This document shows positions 55,117 to 64,000 of a DNA stretch of 64,000 nucleotides, in pieces (the first letter of the stretch is position 1; every line of letters begins with the position of its first letter). This DNA is from Sanderia malayensis. Taxonomy: Eukaryota > Cnidaria > Scyphozoa > Semaeostomeae > Pelagiidae. The notes beneath the pieces were generated by a model. The model made no database searches, was not told where the DNA came from, and worked only from the letters and a program-made list of their open reading frames with translations. Location: assembly GCA_013076295.1 (NCBI GenBank), contig RQOL01000466.1:806001-870000 (forward strand), given 5' to 3'. Position numbers and translations under genes: made by a program.

Positions 55117-58100
55117 ATGGCGTCGTCTTGCGAATATAGCCTCGCGTCTAACTTCATATTTGTTCTTATCAGTTGTTTATTATTTGCAAGTAATATGGTT
55201 GTTGCTGAGAACAATCCTGGAGATAAAGCACCGGCATTTACGTTGCCAGCAATCGATGGTCCTATTGTATACAAATCATTGAATAATACGAACATCAAGC
55301 CACCCATAATATTTCACGAGTATTCCAGCCATTCCGGGTTTCTCGATGCACTGTGGCACAGCGATGCTTCCATTGTCCAACTGCTGCGCTTTTCGCCAAG
55401 CAATACTCAGTACGTGTTCTTCTCGTCGACAACCGATGCTCTCGAAGTCGCCGAATGGATGAAAGGGAGATTCAGAGAAGTTCTAGAAAAGTATTACACA
55501 GAAATTAACAAGAGTGATAAAAGGTAATACAGTCAAATTTGCATAGTTCGAGCTCGCATAATTCGAACTTTATCTAACTCGAACGAAATTCTCTGTCCCT
55601 TCAAGGATCACGAATGAACCAATTCTTATAAAACAAACCTCTTTAATTCGAACTTTTTGTAATTCGAACATTTTCACGCTTCCCCAGGGTGTTCGAATCA
55701 GACAGAGTTGACTGTAATAGTAAAATCGCAAAGCTTGAATAAAGTTGACTAATTAATTTCCTATGCTGAACTAAACTAACAAGGAAACAACGAGATTGCA
55801 TTAAATTATTCATCGATTAAGAGATTATGCTTTTATATTTCTTTTCAGACAACCTGTAGAAGATGATATTGGCCAAAAAAGATTTCTAAAGCACGTAAAC
55901 ACATTTTCGCCCTTGATTTATCTTGTAGCAAACGTGAGTGTTGGTGGGCAGAAACAACATGAGCCTGTTCATGTGGTCTATTTAATAACTGTGAATGTGG
56001 TCTATTTAATAGTGCAGATGTTTTTATAGGAAGGACCAGTCGTTTCCAAAGCCCTTCAGGGGTATCTACAAAGAAGCATTCATATCTGAAGACAGCCAGG
56101 AAGGCCAAGAACACAAACTCAGTGGTGATGAAGTGAATTCCGCCAAGATTCGAGTGGCAAGAAGTGACGTAGTCATCTTCATGCGAAAGAAAGTGACTGC
56201 TGATAAAGTATATCCAATGGACTCGGAATTTCGTTCAAGTGATTCGCAAGGAGAAAGTTCTGACGACACAGAATCTGAAAAAGAAAAATTCATAGATTCG
56301 TGGATGAAAAGATTGCATTTTGTCACCATTCCGATTTTCCAATTTGGGAACTGGATCCCACTGGTTACGTCACGTTGGTTTTGTTCTGGCCACGGCTGTG
56401 GGTTTGATCAAATTGCGTTTGAAAGTGACCAGAGTGAGTGCTTGTTATGTATGAAATTGTATAATGAGGTAACAGGTATTAATTAATCGAAGTGCTCAAG
56501 CCACAGCTATGAGATTAACAAATATTCTATTGAATTGAATCGCATTGAATTGCATTGAATTTTGTACTATTAAATTGAATTGTTGAACGCTCTCGTGTCC
56601 TTTATTTCCCAGCTGGAGACATCAAATTCATTTCCAAAAGACTCGATGCGCGCTATGATTGGTTGCCTTCTCCGTACACACTCAAAGCCCGTCACCCAAA
56701 GACGAGAGTCGTCAACTATGGAGATGGTTGCAAATTAAAATCGGACGTTGAGGGGCGATCACGGATTTTGTTGGTCAGCCGGGAAGGCAGTTGTTCATTC
56801 TTTGAAAAGGTATACAAACTTTCACACACGTAGCTGTAGCTATGAGCTGGGGTGGGCAAATTTAATACACTTTGGGGGCAGACAGGTTTTTAGGCGGATA
56901 TGTTGAATGTTTTCTTTACATGAAAATAGTGCTATTCCTTTACTGCTCAATTGTTAACTGTAACCAGAGGGGGTAAACTGTAGTCAGACATTTCGTTTAG
57001 GAGCTTTCCATGAAACGTTATGATGGAGCCAAGAATAACATGTTTCTATGGCTGCGTGTGCCATAAACATTTTAAGTACCGTATTTCCTCTATTTAGCGC
57101 CCACCCTCTTTTAACCGCCCCCCTCTAATAAGCGCCCAACCAATTTTGCAAAATATTTAATAAGCGCCCGGACGCTTAATAGAGGAAATACGGTAGCTAA
57201 TATTAACCGGATAAATATCTTACATTATGTTGTTTATCCAATTATCAATTGAGCGTTACAAGAGGTTAGACACTCTATATTATCATGCATGTAAATTTCT
57301 TGTTGCAGATCCAAATTGGAATGAAGGCACATGCATTGGCAGTGATTGTGTATTGCAAGGAGAATGAGGCACTCACTGACATGACGTGCAGTGGAGAGGA
57401 ATGCGCCACGGAATCAACCATTCCAGGAACAATGATCACATACGAAGCAGGACAAAAGCTTCTAAAGTTATTGAAGGAAAACGATGTTTATGCCAGGTTC
57501 CAACACACACCGACAAGGAATTTCTTCTTAGCCCTTGACGAGCAGGGTAAATTGCAAGAAGTCGGTTGGTTATTGTTTCCTTCCATGCGTTTCTTAACGT
57601 ACCAAGCCGAATGGTAAGCTTTGTGTCACATTGTCTCTTTTACTTTCCACTGGATAATAATACAGTCAAATCTGCATAGTTCGAGCTCGTGTAATTCGAG
57701 CTCTATCTAATTCGAACGAAATTCTCTGTCCCCTTAAGGATCATTAATGAACCAATCCTTATCAAACAAGCCTCCATAATTCGAACTTTTTGTAATTCGA
57801 ACATTTTCACACTTCCCCAGGGTGTTCGAATTAGACAGAGTTGACTGTAACAGCAACTGTCAGTTTGCCAGTGGCTACCTACACTCTGACTTGCTTGAAC
57901 AGTTTCTTGACCGTGTAGCTGAATGCACTTTGAGCTGCCTCGTTTTGAGATATGATCCTTTTCTATGCCAAGTTTAGATTCCATCTGCATGAACTTTTGT
58001 GATTTCAGGCTGAACTACAAGACCAGTTTGCTGGACAAGATTGACGGAATGAAAGAAACCATTAACATCTTCAACTCTTCCATAATGCATGGTAAAACAG

Positions 58101-59454
58101 GGGTTGTCAAAACTGTGACCATCCCAACCTTAGAAGGTAAAAAGTAGCTTGACTATACCAGTCAGTCAATTCAAAGTTTCACACCGATCCAAGACGATTC
58201 CTTAAATCCATCAATCCAGATTGAGTAGATTTTCTTTCGATTCACGATAGACTTATAATCGTTGTTGCGATCTTTCCGTTACACGCAGAGCTGCAGAAAT
58301 ATGAAAATGTATACTTGGATATGTCATTGGGCTGTCCTGGAGACACAGACTATGCATGCCCTCATTGGGACCACACTGTTCAACTCTTTCTGGATTGTGG
58401 TTCAAGTGAATTTGCCGGTGAAGAGCTGGGACGATGGATAACTCCATTTCGAAGGTGACCAGATGTGCCAAGTATTCAGCATTGTGAACCGAAACAAAAT
58501 AGAGTTGTATTATATGAAGCGATTCAATGCCAGTATTTAATGCATGGACGTTGTTTTTCTTTAACAGGAGAATAGGAAGATGGCTGACTGCAGTGAAACC
58601 TCTCATTCCGCTATTCACGTCAACGAGCTGTACTTTTACGATGAAAACTGTCCCATGGGCAATGGCTTGGAAGCCTTCGCTGAGAATCCAGCTGTCAGGA
58701 CGTGTCTCACAGGGTACGTAAAGACCCTATTTGCTTGCTGAATATTTATCTTTTTTTTACTAGCTATCAAATCCACCATTTTTTAGAAATTACTATCAAA
58801 TCCATCCTTAACTGCAGTAATACGACGCGTAAATATAGCACAATTGCATGTCCTTGCCTCATGTTTTTTATAATACTGCGTAGCAATACATGTCATGCAA
58901 TTATGGTATATGTTGTTGTATCTTCTCTTATCTCGTCTGCAGTTGAGTTTGAAAACACGTTGAATCCGTACAAGATAAAGCGCCTGTTCAGGGGCGGTAC
59001 GTTTGACAAGGACTACAATAGTAGGTACTCACCCAAGGCGTTTACAGTGCCATCGAATGCAAAGAAAGTCAAATTCTACGCCGTCATAACAGGACACGGC
59101 AGTGACGACAACAATTGCGCAGAATTCTGCGTCACCTCGCACGATTTCGTCGTGAATAAAAAGTTCAAGAACACCCGTGTTTTCAGTAACGCAGGCACGC
59201 CCACCGGCTGTGCAGACAGGGTGAAGACGGGGGTAATACCCAACGAGCATGGCACGTGGCTGTACGGTCGTAACGGATGGTGCGATGGACAGGAAGTCGA
59301 TCCTTGGCTCGAGGACATTACAGACCAGGTGGATATGTCGGGAGGGAAAGTAAACACGATTTCATATCATGGCTATTTCAATGGGAAAGATCCAGCACCC
59401 AAAAAGGAGCCTGGTTACATCATAATGCATTCGTTTCTTATTTTCTACAAATAG
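55117..59454 (+). CDS. Secreted PNGase F-like glycoamidase with PA domain
   Basis: Exons (plus): 55117-55523, 55849-55933, 56034-56433, 56613-56809, 57309-57613, 58009-58136, 58289-58454, 58568-58713 and 58943-59454. Phases close, giving 781 residues. A signal peptide starts the protein (FIFVLISCLLFASNMVVA). A PA-like domain covers about 345-470 (SRILLVSREGSCSFFEK, MKAHALAVIVY). The last 280 residues match the two domains of bacterial PNGase F, which cuts N-glycans from asparagine. The N-terminal jelly roll has YACPHWDH (Asp about 535, in line with the catalytic Asp60 of PNGase F) and ELGRWITPF. The C-terminal domain has CAEFCVTSHDF, GTWLYGRNGWCDG and NTISYHGYF, with paired cysteines. The intron-rich structure shows that it is a settled nuclear gene, not bacterial contamination. 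Activity and glycan substrate are inferred. The region before the PA domain is not recognised. Confidence 0.88.
55530..55714. mobile_element. CAGTCAA MITE, copy 2
   Basis: Same family as 7732-7924: cagtcaa to ttgactg, TA on both sides, aattcgaac motifs inside. It lies in intron 1 of the PNGase F-like gene, 6 bases after the exon end. Confidence 0.92.
57079..57193. mobile_element. Fold-back element with ccgtatttcctct ends
   Basis: It begins ccgtatttcctctatttagc and ends gcttaatagaggaaatacgg, so it can fold into one long imperfect hairpin. Inside are C-rich runs ending in aataagcgccc. It lies in intron 4 of the PNGase F-like gene. Partial relatives occur near 13096, 24000, 27750 and 37690. Confidence 0.8.
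57663..57847. mobile_element. CAGTCAA MITE, copy 3
   Basis: 185 bp, cagtcaa to ttgactg, TA on both sides, closely matching copy 2. It lies in intron 5 of the PNGase F-like gene, in the same orientation as copy 2. Confidence 0.92.
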
Positions 59455-60672
59455 ATTATTTTTTGTATACGTTGTTGATTTGTACTGTTGTGACTAATCT
59501 CAAAATGTGACCTGGCGATTTCTAAAACTGGCGGTATATGTTTTCCCGGGTTCCTTTTCTCTCTCTCCCTCTCTCTCTCTTATCTCTTTCTCTCTTATCT
59601 CTTTTAGTCTTTCTCGGTATTATGAAACACAGCAGCTTGACCCTCGTGTCACATAATGGTCTGTTTGGTGGCTTTTTAAGCCGGGCTGCTACAAGCTCTT
59701 AATACTGTCTCAAAGCTCCAAGTTAAATCACCTTCAAATGAATGCCGAACGTCTCTTGTGCAACCGTGACTCCAATCGTATATAGATCCAATTCTCTGCA
59801 CGGTACACCAACAGAGGGGACATTTAACTGTGTAAATGCTACTGAAACTAAGTGCAAGGTGAAAAGCTCAACAAAATTCAAATGTAGTCATTCCGCGCTT
59901 AACCCCCTCTCCCCCACCCTGAGATCTCCAATTAATTATAATAATAATAATATGCCATAGTGCACTACTTTTACAAGTTTGGCTACAAAAGAACAAAACA
60001 AAACTACAATAAAAAAGAGAAAAAAACGATACAGGAAGAAATGAAGACGAATATCTTTTCAAGAGTATTAACAGATGGACCTACTTTTTCATGTGTGGCA
60101 AGAAGCCTGGGGGTATTATCACAATCATTATCATTATCACGAGTGAATTTATTCACTACAAATCTGAAGGTACACAGCTATGAATTGCTTGTTGCCAAGT
60201 AGCCATACAAGACTTTACAATTCAAGACTCGAAGGCCGAAAGAATGTGAAATGCGTGGCACTGAATCCGCGCAAATCCAGGTTGGAATTTAAGATTGGGA
60301 GTGAGTGACGTAATAAAACAACAAACTAAGCACCGCTTGTTTGTATTAGTATTCACCGAAGACCACGCTCCCATGCAAGCGACAGAAGAAATATGAACCA
60401 GTCAATGCGGCGGATTGAGCCAAAGCTTCAACGTCTTTAGGCAGAATAAACTCTGAATATCTCAGCATATTTTGCATTAAAGTAAGGGCTTATCGTTATC
60501 ACGTGCAAGGATTAAATTCTCAATTCCAATACGCTTGCATAAGATCCAGCTATACGATGTGATTGCAAAATATGCTATCATACTCCCACATGGTTGTAGT
60601 AATGATTTATGATACGTTCTCTGCTAATCTAATGCCTATAGCATGACAGTTGTTTATGTTTTCTGCTTGCAG
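59455..60672. other. Downstream of the PNGase F-like gene; possible unresolved exons
   Basis: A pyrimidine run rich in ctctct lies at about 59555-59610. An open stretch at 59742-59850 (NATETKCK before a GTGAAA donor) could be an exon of the cysteine-rich gene to the right, but I found no clear acceptor. I call no gene. Confidence 0.4.
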
Positions 60673-60925
60673 ACCACCCTCTAATCAATGTAGTTTCGAC
60701 AAGCAGGGGTGCGATTTATGCATTGCATATGACTACTCCTGCTGTTCCAAGCTTTACAAGAGAGTCCCTAAACCTTACGGGGTGGTCCAAAGCTTTTCAA
60801 CAATGCCTTATTGGCGTAATATCCGACGCAGGAATAGACAAGATAGAAGCTCCGATAGAGATCTTAACAAGCCCAAGAATCTAACCAAAAGCAATCCATC
60901 GAGAGCACAAACAAACGAGCAATGA
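60673..60925 (+). CDS. Probable last exon of an unrecognised cysteine-rich protein
   Basis: A strong acceptor (tgttttctgcttgcag) precedes 60673, and the frame stays open for about 83 residues to TGA at 60923. The start is cysteine-rich (NQCSFDKQGCDLCIAYDYSC, then CSKLYKRVP). The tail is basic and polar (RNIRRRNRQDRSSDRDLNK). No initiating Met fits the frame within the exon, so upstream exons are expected; I could not place them. A perfect hairpin follows 18 bases after the stop. The family is unknown; the cysteine part suggests a secreted or extracellular origin. Confidence 0.45.
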
Positions 60926-60942
60926 TATAAAACAGTCGCGAA

Positions 60943-60982
60943 TGTTATTAAAGATCATTCAAGACAATGATCTTTAATAACA
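60943..60982. repeat. Perfect 17-bp hairpin just after a stop codon
   Basis: Arms 60943-60959 (tgttattaaagatcatt) and 60966-60982 are exact complements with a 6-base loop (caagac). It begins 18 bases after the TGA of the cysteine-rich exon, so it would sit in the 3' UTR. Confidence 0.9.
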
Positions 60983-61164
60983 GTGGTTGCTGCAATAACC
61001 CTAACGTGAAAGGTCTGCATATTGATAAAGTTGATAAGCAGAGAGCAGCTAGGTTGCACTATGCACTATGGGTAAGAGAGTGATTTTCAGCAGAAAGCAA
61101 AGTGTTGAAAATGCACTTCATTGCTAATGTAGTTTTGATGGCTTGCTTGCTTGCAAAGCCCGTA

Positions 61165-61552
61165 TACCGTAAATCCTCGAATTGGCCCCCCCCTCGAATA
61201 AGCCCCCACCCTAGAACAACAAATTGTTAATAAGCCCCCCCCCTCGAATAAGCCCCCACCCCAAACATGCTGATGCTTGCGTACAGCGAGTTCGAGAAAA
61301 TTTTGTTTTTCTGACCGTTTTTTCACCAATATCTGGGCATTCTTCTGTTTATCTGTGTATGCAAAATACTTTGCTGGAACAACTAAACCAATTTCCCGTT
61401 TATTTTCCCAGTAACAGCGTCAATTTTTGTGCCTTATTTCAGATAATTTTATAAGCCCCCCCTCGAATAAGCCCCCCCCTCGAATAAGCCCCCCTCTGAA
61501 AATTTCAAAAATAAATAAGCCCCCAGGGGGCTAATTAGAGGATTTACGGTAT
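61165..61552. mobile_element. Fold-back element rich in tcgaataagcccccc
   Basis: The ends accgtaaatcctcgaattgg and ctaattagaggatttacggt are near-complementary. The motif ctcgaataagccccc repeats six or more times inside. Fragments of the same family appear near 9580-9685 (ttattcaagggtggg) and 8664-8880. Confidence 0.8.
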
Positions 61553-64000
61553 TCGTATATGCGCACTTGACACACTATTCGGCAATCGACTTGAATTTCG
61601 CGTAAACACAGCGCGGAATAATATGGATGCCAAATTAAGCATTCCGTGTGACATGGAGTTTGCGCGCGAAATTAGACGGTCGGTTACTGACAGAAAAGGC
61701 GAACCGATGTTTTGAAGATCGAAGTGCTTTTCAATAAATTACACGTAGATGCATGCTGTATGAAGATTCCCGGTCAATCGAGCCGAAAATCTTGCGCAAA
61801 AGTTCAAGCTGGCTGCCTCAGCTTTGCAGGTTATCGTATTGTCAGGTCATTGTAGCAAGCAGTGTACTGCCAGTAATTAAAATTGCATTCTCAGTTAAAG
61901 CAACGACTTTTCAAATGAATTTAAAAGTCATCAAAGGATAGTACATGAGAACGAGGCTCTAACGAAACTCGGAGCAACTGTCCTCTTCGAAACCAAGCAA
62001 CGTTCCCAAAAATAAAGCCGCAGTAACATTAAGGCCATTCATTTGTGGAAACATATTCTTCATTTGTAGAAACATATTCGCATGAAAATATATGCAGACT
62101 TGAACTCCCAGGTCAGAGAAAGTAAACCCCAGTCCACCTCAATTGAATGCTTTGAATAGAGAAATATGCTTTTCGTCTGAAAGACAAAGACGCGATAAAA
62201 TAAACTATAAATACACTGACTATAAAGATAGAATAGTTCTCATGTCTGTGGGACACGTTCGGAATCAATTGAATATTTGCCATTACAATTAATTGAAGCG
62301 AAGGAATGTCATCACAAATCAGAGATGGCAAGCAGAGTTTAAGATAAATCTTTTCACGTAACATCATCCTACGCAAGAGGAAATTGCACAAGTCTCATTC
62401 ATTGATCAACGACCGAGCTCTGCTTTGGAAATGTCTTCAATCGTCACTGGGTGGATCAAACATTCAAGAATAGCCATAAGCTATACAAGATGATACAAGA
62501 CAGTGGCCTGTTTTTTCTATGCAAACCATGCTTCTGACAGGCAACTGAAAAGTCTAAAAAATCAATAAAAATGCTAATTGGTCATTTAACCAGGTTAGCA
62601 TTTGCTTGCGACGAAAATGCCCCCATCTAATGAAAACGAGAAAAAACTAAGGAAATGGCTTTGTTTCGTTAAATACTTCACCCGGTCTAACAGCACTTAA
62701 CTCATAATTTAACATTTTTATTATCAATGACTGCTACATTAAAAATTATTTCAAGGGGATCATTGAAACATTCTCTGAGGCATAGACTTTTGATTTTGTA
62801 TTTTAGGCAGAACGTGCATAACAATTTGAACGTCAACTTCGACAATGCAGTTCTCATGCAAATTATTATGTCTAAATAAATGGCCTGATTACACTCGTGT
62901 CAATGATTTCCCTCCCCCAGACAAGTTAGCTTAAAATAGCATGGCTCAAGGGACAAAAGTCGCTTGAAACACAGCAAAATACAGATTGCCATGATCTTGA
63001 GTCTGGTAGCAAGTAAGAATTGTGAGAGGAAAGTTGAATTATTAGCCAGAATTAATAAAAGAGCGACAAAGAGACGCAAACCGAAGAAGCTGTTATCGAA
63101 TGAAGACGTCTCTCCATTCATTATTTACGATGTTTTCAGCGGCGTATACCATTGTACTGTGTGTACTGATATGAACCCGGTCGTAAGTGGTAGCAAAGAA
63201 GCATACATAGCATACTGCCATTGCACACGTCAAGCCGTTTCTTATCTCTGCTTATCTGAACTTCGGACTGTTTGATTTCTAATCTAATGCGTTTTTTCTT
63301 GTGTTGTTTTGTGTTTACAGCTTGGCGCCGACCGCCTCGTTCTGGCGCGGCCGAGCTAATTCGGTCAGTTCTTTCAACCGGTTCCCGTAGAACCAACGCA
63401 CCATGTCATGCGCTCCTTTGTAGGCAACGCACTGAAGTCGGACAAAGACCTGGGCACCGATCTTTAGAAATGCTAGATTAAGTCGGCGTTAAAAGGCCAC
63501 CGCATACAGCTGATCAAGTCCATTTTCTTCTGTAATCGTAGCCGTCAACGGAGCATCTAAACCTAAAAGAGCCCGGCATCAAGGGAGGAGCTTGCAATAG
63601 AGCACAACAGATAAAGATAAGCTATCTGCAATACCACACAGTGTGTTTGTATCGTGCAAGAGCAGTCCACAATACGAGTGTATAATTTTACAGCATAAAT
63701 TTTTACGAGTTTAGTTACGGTGTATTATAACACGGTTACAAATGAGAAATTTCCAGCTAGATTGGTAATATCATTATTACGTGGGTAATAGCGATTTGTG
63801 TGTGTCTAGATATAAGTTTTCGTTTGAAAACTCGCGGAAATACATGGCCAGTGTACTCGCATAGTAACTGGTCCTGAAGGACTCATGCACGCTCATTGTG
63901 AATAATTTCCTGTGAAAACAGATCAATAGAAATAGAAACCGCTTCATTGTGGAGAGAGCTTGTTTTACAGTGTTGTTCTTTTCTCGAATATGTGTTATCA

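Larger units (their letters stand above)
60926..64000. other. Right end: repeats and one weak coding candidate
   Basis: The only candidate coding segment is 62964-63181 on the plus strand. It is open and basic (NKRATKRRKPKKLLSNED, then YHCTVCTDMNP) and is followed by possible GT donors. A possible second exon after ttgtgtttacag runs 63321-63481. No family is recognised and the phase join is uncertain. A fold-back element (61165-61552) and a hairpin (60943-60982) are listed separately. Nothing else is supported. Confidence 0.35.

Noticed and set aside
58702..58942. Upstream part of the 250-codon ORF 58702-59454
   Set aside because: Phases and the acceptor ending at 58942 show that this part is intron 8 of the PNGase F-like gene.
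62964..63481. Two-exon basic protein gene
   Set aside because: Possible acceptor and donors exist, but the phase join is ambiguous and no family supports it; mentioned only as a weak candidate.

Overview
This is a piece of animal nuclear genome. It is AT-rich. Genes are split into many small exons by short GT-AG introns, and the introns and gaps are full of small inverted-repeat transposons. The gene set (cilium protein SPAG6, a SH3-WW-PH-RhoGAP protein, a TRPM channel, a CARD/Death-domain paracaspase relative, BORCS6, CUL1, and a secreted metallopeptidase with ShK domains) points to a non-bilaterian or other early-branching marine invertebrate such as a cnidarian or sponge. I cannot place it more closely. 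All gene models were built by reading splice sites and reading-frame phase by eye; none is supported by RNA.

Layout, left to right: SPAG6 (minus, 170-2250, cut by the window edge); an ARHGAP12/15/27-type RhoGAP (minus, 3813-14906, 18 coding exons, about 826 aa); a TRPM-type cation channel (minus, 15924-24965, 23 exons, about 1140 aa); a paracaspase-like protein that has lost its catalytic cysteine (minus, 25898-31759, perhaps from 32169); BORCS6 (plus, 32379-32903, one exon); a 1.5 kb TTAA-flanked transposon (33543-35052) that ends exactly at the stop codon of a FUR1-like uracil phosphoribosyltransferase (minus, 35053-35766); a secreted HExxH peptidase with two ShKT domains (minus, 36787-40694); a 2 kb element with about 385 bp inverted arms and one long ORF (41522-43560); cullin-1 (minus, 45460-53400, 24 exons, 768 aa); a secreted PNGase F-like protein with a PA domain (plus, 55117-59454, 9 exons, 781 aa); and a poorly resolved plus-strand region to the end with one cysteine-rich exon.

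The genes do not form a pathway; they are ordinary animal neighbours. The most unusual items are the pseudo-paracaspase with a new domain order and an expanding 17-residue coding repeat, the PNGase F-like animal gene, the transposon whose target duplication supplies a host stop codon, and the long-armed element with a 309-codon ORF. At least six inverted-repeat element families recur, several with target-site duplications visible on both sides.
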